Origin: JAHWJX01 sp036386655
GTDB taxonomy: Bacteria > Pseudomonadota > Alphaproteobacteria > Caulobacterales > Caulobacteraceae
Assembly: GCA_036386655.1 (NCBI GenBank)
Contig: DASVVG010000010.1
Coordinates: forward strand, 1 to 14,605
Length of the DNA: 14,605 nt
Reading direction: 5' to 3'
The notes beneath the pieces were generated by a model that saw only the letters and a program-made list of their open reading frames with translations, was not told where the DNA came from and ran no database searches. Below, piece after piece: positions 5,336-13,005 of the stretch. The position numbers and the translations under genes are program-made. Numbering within the stretch: the stretch's first letter is position 1; every line of letters begins with the position of its first letter.

Positions 5336-6799
5336 TCAGCCCTCGAAGTTGTCCTGCACCAGCCGGTTCAGCAGGCGCACGCCGTATCCGGTGGCGCCCT
5401 CCGGGTAGACCGGCGACCACGTCTTCTTGGTCCAGGCCGTCCCGGCGATATCGAGGTGGGCCCACGGCAGGTCGTCACGGACGAACCGCTTGATGAACAG
5501 CGCCGCCGTGATCGAACCGCCGGCGGGACCGGGGCCGATGTTCTTCATGTCGGCGGCGGGGCTGTCGATCAGCTTGTCGTACTGCGGCGGCAGCGGCATG
5601 CGCCACAGCATCTCGCCCTCGCCTTCGGAGGCCGCGAGCAGCTGGCCCGCCAGCTCGTCGTTGTTGCTGAACAGGCCGGCGTAATCGTTGCCCAGCGACA
5701 CGATGATCGCCCCGGTGAGCGTCGCCAGGTCGATCATGAACCGTGGCTTGAACCGGTCCTGCGTGTACCAGATCGCATCCGCCAGGATCAGCCGGCCTTC
5801 GGCGTCGGTGTTCAGCACCTCGATCGTCTGTCCCGACATGGACGTGACGATGTCGCCCGGCCGCTGCGCGTTCCCGTCGGGCATGTTCTCGACCAGCGCC
5901 AGCACGCCTATCGCGTTCACCTTCGCCTTCCGCCCGGCGAGCGCGTGCATGAGGCCGGTCACCGCGGCCGCGCCGCCCATGTCGAACTTCATGTCCTCCA
6001 TGCCTTCGCGCGGCTTCAGCGAGATGCCGCCGGTGTCGAAGCAGACGCCCTTTCCGATGAAGGCCAGCGGCGCCCCCTGGTCGCCCGGGTTCCCGTTCCA
6101 GCGCATCACGACGAGCTGGCTCTCGCGCACGCTCCCCTGCCCTACGCCGAGCAGCGAGCCCATGCCGAGTTCGGCCATCTGCGCCTCGCCCAGCACCTCG
6201 ACCTCGAGCCCCAGCGAGGAGAGCCCCTGACAGCGCCGCGCGAACTCCTCCGGGTGCAGGATGTTGGGGGGCTCGGACACCAGGTCGCGCGCGAACCGCA
6301 TCCCCTCCGCGATCGCGGCGAGCGGCGCGTAGGCGGCTCGCGCCGCGTCGGGATCGTCCGTCACCACCTGCAGGCGGGTGACCGACGGCTTCTTCTCGGC
6401 CTTCTCGCGGGTGAGGTAGCGGTCGAAGCGGTACGATCCGAGTTCCGCGCCCAGCGCCGCCCTCGCCGCCAACTCGGGCGTGAAGCCGCGGGCGTCGACG
6501 GCCAGCGTCTCCGCGCCGCTCAGCTTCACCGCCTGGTACGCCTGCGCGGCGGCGGCTTCCATGCCCGCCGCCGCGAACTCGCCCTGGGCGCCGGCCCCCA
6601 CCAGCAGCACGCGGCCGGCCTCAGTCCCGAGCAGGTCCTGCGTCTGCCCCTTCGACCCCTTGAACCGGGCTGCGCCAGCCAGCGCGCGGTCGAGCCCGGC
6701 GCCCAGTTCGCGCGCGCCGGCGGAGCGTCCGCCGTCCTCGAACACGAGCACCGCGCGCAGCGCCTCCGCGGCCACGGAGTTGACGAACTCGACCTGCAT
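5336..6799 (-). CDS. pepA: Leucyl aminopeptidase (M17 family, cytosol aminopeptidase)
   Basis: A cytoplasmic di-metal aminopeptidase that removes N-terminal residues from peptides; in E. coli PepA also acts as a DNA-binding protein. The 487-residue protein has the variable N-terminal domain (about 1-165) and the conserved catalytic domain (about 170-480). The predicted metal ligands are K250 and D255 (in FIGKGVCFDTGGISLKP), D273, and D332 and E334 in the M17 signature NTDAEGRL (330-337). Catalytic K262 and R336 are present, so all key residues are intact with a constant offset of 20 from E. coli. The ATG at 6799 has GGGAG 7 nt upstream. It heads the unit pepA-holC-inhibitors and is divergent from lptF; no convincing promoter of its own is visible in the 132-bp gap. 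Confidence 0.97.
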   Translation of the reverse strand: MQVEFVNSVAAEALRAVLVFEDGGRSAGARELGAGLDRALAGAARFKGSKGQTQDLLGTEAGRVLLVGAGAQGEFAAAGMEAAAAQAYQAVKLSGAETLAVDARGFTPELAARAALGAELGSYRFDRYLTREKAEKKPSVTRLQVVTDDPDAARAAYAPLAAIAEGMRFARDLVSEPPNILHPEEFARRCQGLSSLGLEVEVLGEAQMAELGMGSLLGVGQGSVRESQLVVMRWNGNPGDQGAPLAFIGKGVCFDTGGISLKPREGMEDMKFDMGGAAAVTGLMHALAGRKAKVNAIGVLALVENMPDGNAQRPGDIVTSMSGQTIEVLNTDAEGRLILADAIWYTQDRFKPRFMIDLATLTGAIIVSLGNDYAGLFSNNDELAGQLLAASEGEGEMLWRMPLPPQYDKLIDSPAADMKNIGPGPAGGSITAALFIKRFVRDDLPWAHLDIAGTAWTKKTWSPVYPEGATGYGVRLLNRLVQDNFEG

Positions 6800-6872
6800 G
6801 CAACTGCTCCCGCACGCCGCGCTTCTGCGGCGGGCTCTGCCTAGACCGCCGCGCCGCTCCGGGAAAGCCGGG

Positions 6873-6899
6873 TTGGCGCTGCCTGCGACGCTCTATAGA
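6873..6899 (+). promoter_or_regulatory. Candidate promoter for the lptF-lptG-lptD operon
   Basis: In the 132-bp pepA/lptF gap, TTGGCGC (6873-6879) is followed after 12 nt by TCTATAGA (6892-6899), an imperfect match (five of eight) to the Caulobacter -10 consensus GCTANAWC with allowed spacing. Read as a classic sigma-70 promoter it is TTGGCG, 15 bp, TATAGA. The start would fall near 6905, giving a leader of about 27 nt. The lptF ribosome binding site is weak (ACGGAA just before the ATG). Apart from this and the pepA ribosome binding site (6811-6807) nothing else stands out in the gap. Confidence 0.4.
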
Positions 6900-6931
6900 A
6901 CGCGCGAGCGCCGCGCGGGCCCAGACGGAAC

Positions 6932-8080
6932 ATGACGCTCGTCCAGCGATACTTCTTCCGGCAACTGCTCGGGCCCGCCGCCGTCGCCACGCTCGCGCTC
7001 ACGGGCGTGGCGCTGCTCAGCCAGAGCCTGGGCCAGCTCGAGATCATCGTCGAGCAGCGCCAGACCGCAGCCATCTACGCCAAGATCATCGCGCTCAGCC
7101 TGCCGCAGCTGTTCTCGCTCATCCTGCCGATCGCCGTCTTCGTGGCCTCGCTGGTGGCCCTGAATCGCCTGCACACGGAGCAGGAGATCGTCATCTGCTT
7201 CGCCAGCGGAATGAGCCGCTGGGCGGTCATCTCCCCGGCCGTCCGGCTAGCCGCGCTGGCCGCGCTCGTGGTGCTCGTTCTGAACCTGTGGGCCTCGCCC
7301 TTCTGCGCGCGCCTGATGCGCGAGGAGGTGTTCAAGGTCCGGACCGACCTCGCGGCCGTGCTGGTGCGCGAAGGCGAGTTCAACCAGCCGGCTCCTGGCC
7401 TCATCGTCTACGCGCAACGCGTTGATCCGAACGGCCGTCTCACCAACGTCTTCATCCAGCGCCAGAAGCCGGACGGGGGCGCGGAGACCTTCGACGCCCG
7501 CGAGGCGGTCATCGTCACCACCGGCGCCGCGCCCGCGCTGATCCTGCGCCACGGCTCCAGCCAGGATTTCGACAGCGACGGGGTGCTGAACTACCTCGAG
7601 TTCGACGAGAACGTGTTCGATCTCGCGCCCTACCTGAACACGGAGGAGAAGCTCGTCTTCAAGATCTCCGACCGGTACCTGCACGAGCTGGTCTTCCCCG
7701 ACCTGCGGCACGACTGGGAGCGCTGGAACCGCACCAAGATGCTGGCCGAGGCGCACTACCGCCTCTCGGCGCCGCTCTACACCTTCACCTTCGTGGGCCT
7801 CGCGCTGGCCGCCGTGCTGGGCGGATCGTTCAGCCGGCTGGGCTATGCGCGCCGGATCGCCATCACCGGAGCCGTCGCCGCGACGCTGCGCATCGTGGGC
7901 TTCGGCGTCCAGGCCGCCTGCGACGACGTCGCGTGGCTCAACGTGCTGCAGTACGCGGTGCCGCTCGGCGGCGCCTACGGGGCGTATGCGCAGGTGGTGA
8001 AGCGGCGCATCGGCGGCGTCTCGCTCGGCATCCCGATGGGCGGCGGCGCGGAACTGAAGCCGCTCGGAGCGCCCGCCTGA
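6932..8080 (+). CDS. lptF: LPS export ABC transporter permease LptF
   Basis: One of the two inner-membrane subunits of LptB2FG, which extracts lipopolysaccharide from the inner membrane and passes it to the periplasmic bridge. The 382-residue protein has the YjgP/YjgQ layout: three N-terminal helices (about 11-33, 54-78, 103-122), a large periplasmic beta-jellyroll (about 130-270), and three C-terminal helices (about 279-298, 307-328, 335-354). The cytoplasmic coupling segment LHTEQEIVICFASGMS (80-95), which contacts the LptB ATPase, contains the conserved glutamate (E84 or E86). It starts with ATG at 6932 and ends in TGATG, overlapping lptG by one base. The order lptF then lptG fits the family; lptB is not in the window. 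Confidence 0.95.
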   Translation: MTLVQRYFFRQLLGPAAVATLALTGVALLSQSLGQLEIIVEQRQTAAIYAKIIALSLPQLFSLILPIAVFVASLVALNRLHTEQEIVICFASGMSRWAVISPAVRLAALAALVVLVLNLWASPFCARLMREEVFKVRTDLAAVLVREGEFNQPAPGLIVYAQRVDPNGRLTNVFIQRQKPDGGAETFDAREAVIVTTGAAPALILRHGSSQDFDSDGVLNYLEFDENVFDLAPYLNTEEKLVFKISDRYLHELVFPDLRHDWERWNRTKMLAEAHYRLSAPLYTFTFVGLALAAVLGGSFSRLGYARRIAITGAVAATLRIVGFGVQAACDDVAWLNVLQYAVPLGGAYGAYAQVVKRRIGGVSLGIPMGGGAELKPLGAPA

Positions 8081-9171
8081 TGCTTTCCCGCATCGAACGC
8101 TACGTGCTCACCCGCACGCTGTTCGCGGTCGGCGGCGCGCTGGCCGTGATCGCCTCGATCATCATCCTGATCGACGTGGTCGAGCTCTCGCGCACGCTCG
8201 GCGTCCGCGCCGAGGTCTCTTTCTTCCAGGTGTTCGGGCTCACTCTGCTCCGCTCGCCCGCTCTGATCCTGCAGCTGCTTCCCTTCGCCTTCCTCTTCGG
8301 CGTGCTGGCCGCCTTCGTGAACCTGAACCGGCGCAGCGAGCTGATCGCCATGCGCGCCGCCGGGGTCTCGGCCTGGCGTTTCATCTTCCCGGCCGCCGGG
8401 GCCGCGGCCGTCGTGGGCGTGCTGACGGTGACCGCGCTGAATCCGCTCGCGACCATGCTCGCCGGTCAGTTCGAGAACGTGCGCGAGTCGCTGATGGACA
8501 ACTATCTCGAGGAGAAGGACCAGCAAATCTGGCTCCGGCAGGGCGACGACCAGACACAGGTCGTGATCAACGCCAAGGGGCGCGACGCCACCGGGACGCG
8601 CCTGCGGGACGTCTCCCTCTTCGTCCAGACGGTGACGCCGGAGGGCGGCCTCCGGTTCCAGCGCCGCATCGAGGCGGCCGAGGCGGTGCTCGCCGACGGC
8701 GAGTGGCGGCTGAAGGACGCGCGGGAAGCGGGCCCCGGGGCGGCCGCGGTGCGCTACGACACCCTCGCAATCCCGACCACGCTGGAAGCGAGTGCCGCTC
8801 TCACCCCGTCCCGCACCGCCTCGACCGTGCCCTTCTGGCGTCTGCCGGGGGTGATCTCCGAGACCGAGGCTGCGGGCTTCTCCGCCACCGCCTACCGGCT
8901 GCGGCTGCACCAGCTCCTGGTGTCGCCGCTGATGTACGCGGCCATGTCCATCCTGGCGGCCGGCTTCTCGCTGCGCCTGATGCGCCTGGGCGGCCTCGCC
9001 GCGCTGGCGGGCGCCGGGGTGGCGCTGGGGTTCGTGTTCTACTTCCTGGACCAGATCTGCAGCGCAATGGGGCGGGCCGACATCCTGCCGGCTTTCGCCG
9101 CGGCCTGGACGCCCCCCTTGCTGGCCCTCCTGTCCGGCTTCACCCTGCTCTGCTACACCGAGGACGGCTAG
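8080..9171 (+). CDS. lptG: LPS export ABC transporter permease LptG
   Basis: Partner of LptF in the LPS extractor. It has 363 residues with helices at about 14-34, 61-82, 100-120, 280-298, 304-323 and 335-357 around a periplasmic domain (about 125-270). The coupling motif NLNRRSELIAMRAAGVS (81-97) is the LptG version with the conserved glutamate and A-x-G-x-S. The start is the ATG at 8080, sharing its A with the lptF TGA; a longer in-frame reading to the left only crosses lptF in another frame. The N-terminus MLSRIERYVLTRTL is typical: in E. coli, basic residues near the first helix help LPS entry. A 52-bp gap with a stem-loop separates it from lptD. Confidence 0.95.
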   Translation: MLSRIERYVLTRTLFAVGGALAVIASIIILIDVVELSRTLGVRAEVSFFQVFGLTLLRSPALILQLLPFAFLFGVLAAFVNLNRRSELIAMRAAGVSAWRFIFPAAGAAAVVGVLTVTALNPLATMLAGQFENVRESLMDNYLEEKDQQIWLRQGDDQTQVVINAKGRDATGTRLRDVSLFVQTVTPEGGLRFQRRIEAAEAVLADGEWRLKDAREAGPGAAAVRYDTLAIPTTLEASAALTPSRTASTVPFWRLPGVISETEAAGFSATAYRLRLHQLLVSPLMYAAMSILAAGFSLRLMRLGGLAALAGAGVALGFVFYFLDQICSAMGRADILPAFAAAWTPPLLALLSGFTLLCYTEDG

Positions 9172-9201
9172 ACGCCCGGGGAGTCGGGGGGAACGGCGTC
9201 T
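9170..9201 (+). other. Stem-loop between lptG and lptD
   Basis: AGACGCC (9170-9176) and GGCGTCT (9195-9201) form a perfect 7-bp stem around an 18-nt, G-rich loop (GGGG at 9178-9181, GGGGGG at 9186-9191). It starts inside the lptG TAG stop and ends 11 nt before the AAGGA ribosome binding site of lptD (9213-9217). No T-tract follows, so it does not look like a simple intrinsic terminator; a processing or stability element is equally possible. Confidence 0.4.
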
Positions 9202-9223
9202 GTACCCGCAACAAGGATGGTTC

Positions 9224-11566
9224 ATGCGTTACGGTGAGGTCTCGACCGCGGGGGTGAAGCTGCGCCTTTTCTGCGGCGCGGCGGCGCTGGCCCTGGTGGC
9301 CGGGGAGGCGGCGGCCCAGGCCCCCATCAGCACCGCGCCGCCCCCCGCCGCCGCGTCGGATCAGCCCGGCCCCGACGGCCTGCGCCCCGACGGCGCGGCC
9401 ATGGAATCAGACTTCCTCATCGAGAACCGCGCCGCCCGCACCTGGACGGCCCGCGGCAACGTCGAGGCGCGCTACCAGGGCCGCACCGTCCGCGCCCAGG
9501 AGGTGGTGTACCAGACCGTCACCGGCGTGGTGACCGCTCGCGGCCAGGTGCAGCTCATCGACCTCGACGGCTCGGTCACCTACGCCGACGAGGTCCAGCT
9601 CGACGAGGACTTCCGCGCGGGCGTCGCGCTGGGCTTCGCCTCTCGCCAGCCCGGCAACATCACCATCGCCGCCGCCTCGGCGGTCTCCCGCAGCCGCACG
9701 CTGCGCGAGCTCAACAACTTCATCTACACGGCTTGCAATCTCTGCACTGACGAGGGCCGCGCGAAGGACCCCACATGGTCCATCCAGGGCCGCCGTGTGA
9801 CCCAGGACCGCGAGCGGGGGACCATCACCTACCGCGACGCCGTCTTCAAAGTCGGCGACGTGCCGATCTTCTACACGCCCTTCTTCGCCCACCCCGACCC
9901 GACCGTTGAGCGCCGCTCGGGCCTGCTGATCCCCGACATCGGACTCTCGGACCGGCTCGGCCTCTCCTACGAGCAGCCCTACCTGTGGGTGATCTCCCCC
10001 TACAGTGACCTGGTGATCAGCCCGATGCTGAACACCAAGGTGAACCCCTTCCTGAACCTCGACTATCGAAAGCGCTTCTGGTCGGGGCAGCTGGAGGCGC
10101 GCTTCGGCTACACCTACGAGCAGGACTTCGGCGACATCGACCTGAACGGCGATGGGATCCGCGAGGAGGACGTCAAGTTCGGCGACCAGACGCACCGGAG
10201 CTACGTCCTCGCCAGCGGCGCGTTCGACCTGCGGGACCACTGGCGCTGGGGCTTCTCGGCCGAGCGGGCCTCCGACGACCTGATCTTCGACCGCTACGAC
10301 ATCGGCGACGTCTACCAGACCCGCGGCCTCTACGAGCCCGACCACCGCCGCCTGCTCTCGCAACTCTACGCCGTCCGGCAGACGCAGCGCAGCTTCTTCT
10401 CCGTCGCCACCATGAGCTTTCAGGGCCTGCGCGCTACCGACGACGACCGCACCTTCCCGATCGTCGCGCCGCTGGCGGAGGGCCGCTACGAGTTCGCGGG
10501 GGCTGTCGTCGGCGGCCGCCTGCGCGCCTTCGGCCACTCCGCCGTGCTCGAGCGCGACACCGGCGTGGACAGCCGCCGCGTCACCGCCGGCGTCGACTGG
10601 CGCCGCGCCTTCACCCTCAACAGCGGCGTGCGCGTGGAGCCCTTCGTGTACGGCCGCGGGGACGTCTACCAGATCCGCGACTTCGCCCCCGCGCTCGACG
10701 ACGAGACCAAGACCCGCGCCTACGGCACCCTCGGCGTGGACGTCTCCTGGCCCTTCATCCGGCCCACCGGCGCGGGCAGCATCGTCGTCGAGCCACTGGC
10801 CCAGGTCGCTCTCTCCAACGAGAGCGACCGCGACCCGACCATCCCGAACGAGGACAGCGTCTCCTTCGAGTTCGACGAGACCACCCTGTTCGAGCCGAAC
10901 AAGTTCCCCGGCTTCGACCGCTTCGAGGGCGGTCTGCGCGCCAACCTGGGCGTCCGCAGCACCTTCGACTGGGGCGCGGGACGCAACGCCAGCGTCCTCG
11001 TCGGCCGCAGCTTCCGCGCCGAACGCGACGACGTCTTCCTGACGGCCCAGGAGATCGCCGCCGGCGCCACGCTGCGCCCCGAGGGGCGCCTCGGCCTGCG
11101 CGACACGGCCTCGGACTGGATCGTCGCGGCCACGATCACGCCGCTGAACGGCTTCTCCGTCGCCACCCGCGCCCGCCTCGACGGGGACACGCTGGAGGTG
11201 CAGCGCTCGGAGACGCGCGCCGCCGTGGTTCTGCCGAGGCTCTACCTGTCGGCCAGTCACCTGCGCGACGTGGTCGACGTGAACGGCCGGACGCGCGAGG
11301 ACATCGACTTCCTCGCCCAGGCCTTCGTCACGCGGCGCTGGGGGATCGTCGCTTCGGGCGTGCGGGACGCGCAGGAGGGGGTGTGGCGCCGCCGTGACCT
11401 CGGCGTGGTCTATCAGGACGAGTGCATCCGCTTCGAGGTCGTCTACGAGCGGGAAGAGACATTTAACCGCACCCTCGGCCCCAACGAGAGCATCCGCGTA
11501 GGGGTGACCCTCGCCGGCTTCGGGGAGAGCCTGGGTCTCGCCGGCCGGCCCGAGCGCCAGCGCTGA
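9224..11566 (+). CDS. lptD: LPS-assembly protein LptD (outer-membrane LPS translocon)
   Basis: Outer-membrane beta-barrel that, with the plug lipoprotein LptE, inserts LPS into the outer leaflet. The 780-residue precursor has a signal peptide with a roughly ten-residue extra N-region and likely cleavage after AAAQA (29-33). An LptA-like OstA beta-taco spans about 60-215 (ARGNVEARYQGRTVRAQEVV and following), then the barrel from about 225 to the end. FYTPFFAHPDPTVERRSGLLIPDIG (217-241) is the conserved hinge before the barrel. The mature part contains only three cysteines: C171 and C174 (TACNLC) and C734 (YQDEC). E. coli has four, forming two disulfides. A DLNGDGIREED loop (306-316) resembles a calcium-binding loop. 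The ATG at 9224 has AAGGA 6 nt upstream; a GTG ten codons in would give a shorter signal but has no ribosome binding site. Confidence 0.95.
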   Translation: MRYGEVSTAGVKLRLFCGAAALALVAGEAAAQAPISTAPPPAAASDQPGPDGLRPDGAAMESDFLIENRAARTWTARGNVEARYQGRTVRAQEVVYQTVTGVVTARGQVQLIDLDGSVTYADEVQLDEDFRAGVALGFASRQPGNITIAAASAVSRSRTLRELNNFIYTACNLCTDEGRAKDPTWSIQGRRVTQDRERGTITYRDAVFKVGDVPIFYTPFFAHPDPTVERRSGLLIPDIGLSDRLGLSYEQPYLWVISPYSDLVISPMLNTKVNPFLNLDYRKRFWSGQLEARFGYTYEQDFGDIDLNGDGIREEDVKFGDQTHRSYVLASGAFDLRDHWRWGFSAERASDDLIFDRYDIGDVYQTRGLYEPDHRRLLSQLYAVRQTQRSFFSVATMSFQGLRATDDDRTFPIVAPLAEGRYEFAGAVVGGRLRAFGHSAVLERDTGVDSRRVTAGVDWRRAFTLNSGVRVEPFVYGRGDVYQIRDFAPALDDETKTRAYGTLGVDVSWPFIRPTGAGSIVVEPLAQVALSNESDRDPTIPNEDSVSFEFDETTLFEPNKFPGFDRFEGGLRANLGVRSTFDWGAGRNASVLVGRSFRAERDDVFLTAQEIAAGATLRPEGRLGLRDTASDWIVAATITPLNGFSVATRARLDGDTLEVQRSETRAAVVLPRLYLSASHLRDVVDVNGRTREDIDFLAQAFVTRRWGIVASGVRDAQEGVWRRRDLGVVYQDECIRFEVVYEREETFNRTLGPNESIRVGVTLAGFGESLGLAGRPERQR

Positions 11567-11629
11567 GGGCTGCGCCAAACGCTCGCCACAATAAACGACA
11601 CACCGTATAGCCGAGATAACCGGAGGCGC

Positions 11630-11649
11630 GGCGCCGGCCGCCCGGCGCC
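11630..11649 (+). other. Strong GC stem-loop between lptD and surA
   Basis: GGCGCCGG (11630-11637) and CCGGCGCC (11642-11649) form an 8-bp all-GC stem with the 4-nt loop CCGC, in the 107-bp gap between lptD and surA. It lies 24 nt before the surA ATG and 7 nt before the GAGGAA that probably serves as ribosome binding site (11657-11662). A CGGAGG at 11621-11626 just upstream has no start codon to serve. The fold lacks a T-tract. It could attenuate read-through, protect the lptD 3' end or shape surA translation. No convincing promoter for surA is seen in the gap (only an isolated TATAGC at 11606). Confidence 0.45.
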
Positions 11650-11673
11650 CCTTCACGAGGAACACGCCCGTCC

Positions 11674-13005
11674 ATGAAGCTACCGCGTACCGCCCTCGGG
11701 TTCACGCTGGCGACCGCCCTCGCCCTGCCCGCCACGGCCCAGATCGCCCCGGCTCCGGCGACGGTTCCGGCCGCCGCCCCGACGCCGACGGCCCCCGCCG
11801 CGCCCGTGATCAGCGAGCGCGCCGTGGCGATCGTCAACGACGAGATCATCACCACCTACGACCTCGGCCAGCGCATGCTGCTGCTGGTCCTCGAGGCGCG
11901 CGTGCGGCCCACGCAGGAGCAGATCCCGGCCATCCAGCGCGAAGCCTTGCGCCTGCTCATCGACGAACGCCTCCAGATGCAGGAGCTCCGCAACGAGCAG
12001 CGGGAACGCAAGATCGACACCCTGATCGCCACCGACGCCCAGGTGGACAGCGCGATCCGCAACCTCGCCCGTCAGTCGGAGACCACGCCCGAGCAGCTCG
12101 TGGCGTCCATCCGGGCCGCGGGTGTTCAGGAGAGCACGCTGCGGGAGCGGCTGCGCACCCAGCTCAGCTGGGAACGCTGGATCGGCGGCCGCTACGGCGC
12201 GTCCATCCGCGTCGGCCGCGAACAGGTGCAGGCGACGCTGAAGCGCATCGTCGAGTCGTCGGCCAAGCCCCAGTACTGGATCCGCGAGATCTTCATCGAG
12301 GCCGCGCGCCACGGCGGCCAGGCCGACGCGGAGGCTGGAGCCCAGCAACTGTTCTCCCAGATCCAGCAGGGCGCGCCGTTCGAGTCGGTCGCGCGGCAGT
12401 TTTCCTCGTCCGCGTCCGCGGCGCAGGGCGGCGACACCGGCTGGCTTACGGCCGAGGAGCTCCCCGCCCCCGTCCGCCCGGTCGTCGAACAACTCGCACC
12501 CGGGCAGGTGTCCCAGCCGATCCCGACCAGCGACGGCGTCTACCTCGTCCAGCTGCGCCAGCGCAGCTCCGGAGCCGGCGCCACGGCCGTCACCCTCAAA
12601 CAGGCGGCCGTGCGCCTGGCCGCAGACGCGTCCGCCACGGACATCGAAGCGGCGCGGACGAAGCTCGAGAGCCTCCGCCCCCGCCTCACCGGTTGCGACG
12701 AATTCGAGACCCGCGCCGGGGCCGTCGAGGGGGTCATCGCCGGTGACCTGGGCGAAGCCGAGATCACCGACCTCGCGCCCGAGTTCCAGACGGTCGCGCA
12801 GCAGCTGAACGCGGGGCAGATCAGCGCGCCCATTCGCACCGAAGTCGGTCTTCACCTCGTCGCCGTCTGCGGCAAGCGCGCCGCCGGCGCCCGCGTGCCC
12901 ACGGCCGACCAAGTCGAGGACAACCTGCTTAGCCAGCAACTGGCGATGGTTTCCCGGCGTTACCTGAGGGACCTGAGAAACTCGGCCACGATCGAGACCC
13001 GTTGA
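11674..13005 (+). CDS. surA: Periplasmic chaperone/peptidyl-prolyl isomerase SurA
   Basis: Periplasmic chaperone that escorts outer-membrane beta-barrel proteins, LptD among them in E. coli. The 443-residue precursor has a signal peptide (cleavage likely after residue 22, ALPATA) and an Ala/Pro-rich linker (24-45). The SurA N-terminal helical domain spans about 47-190 (AVAIVNDEIITTYDLGQRM at its start). A parvulin-type domain spans about 200-297 (IREIFIEA, FSSSASAAQGGDTGWL, GQVSQPIPTSDGVYLVQL). A second, degraded parvulin-like region spans about 305-402 (LNAGQISAPIRTEVGLHLVAV), and a C-terminal helix returns to the chaperone core. Two cysteines, C341 and C399, lie in the second region and might pair. 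The ATG at 11674 has GAGGAA 11 nt upstream, a rather long spacing. The stop overlaps the pdxA TTG. Confidence 0.93.
   Translation: MKLPRTALGFTLATALALPATAQIAPAPATVPAAAPTPTAPAAPVISERAVAIVNDEIITTYDLGQRMLLLVLEARVRPTQEQIPAIQREALRLLIDERLQMQELRNEQRERKIDTLIATDAQVDSAIRNLARQSETTPEQLVASIRAAGVQESTLRERLRTQLSWERWIGGRYGASIRVGREQVQATLKRIVESSAKPQYWIREIFIEAARHGGQADAEAGAQQLFSQIQQGAPFESVARQFSSSASAAQGGDTGWLTAEELPAPVRPVVEQLAPGQVSQPIPTSDGVYLVQLRQRSSGAGATAVTLKQAAVRLAADASATDIEAARTKLESLRPRLTGCDEFETRAGAVEGVIAGDLGEAEITDLAPEFQTVAQQLNAGQISAPIRTEVGLHLVAVCGKRAAGARVPTADQVEDNLLSQQLAMVSRRYLRDLRNSATIETR

Noticed and set aside
5456..6844. 462-codon open frame on the plus strand opposite pepA
   Set aside because: The pepA frame is intact with every catalytic residue. 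The opposite frame is Arg/His/Gly-rich with no recognisable domain, the usual by-product of GC-rich codon usage.
7975..9225. 416-codon open frame on the minus strand opposite lptG
   Set aside because: Composition rich in Gln, Arg, Gly and His with no family resemblance; lptG has the complete transmembrane pattern.
9407..11665. 752-codon open frame on the minus strand opposite lptD
   Set aside because: Low-complexity Val/Ala/Gly/Asp composition mirroring lptD codon positions; no ribosome binding site, no domain, and lptD is clearly the real gene.
11680..12939. 419-codon open frame on the minus strand opposite surA
   Set aside because: An antisense shadow of surA, which has intact signal peptide and domains.
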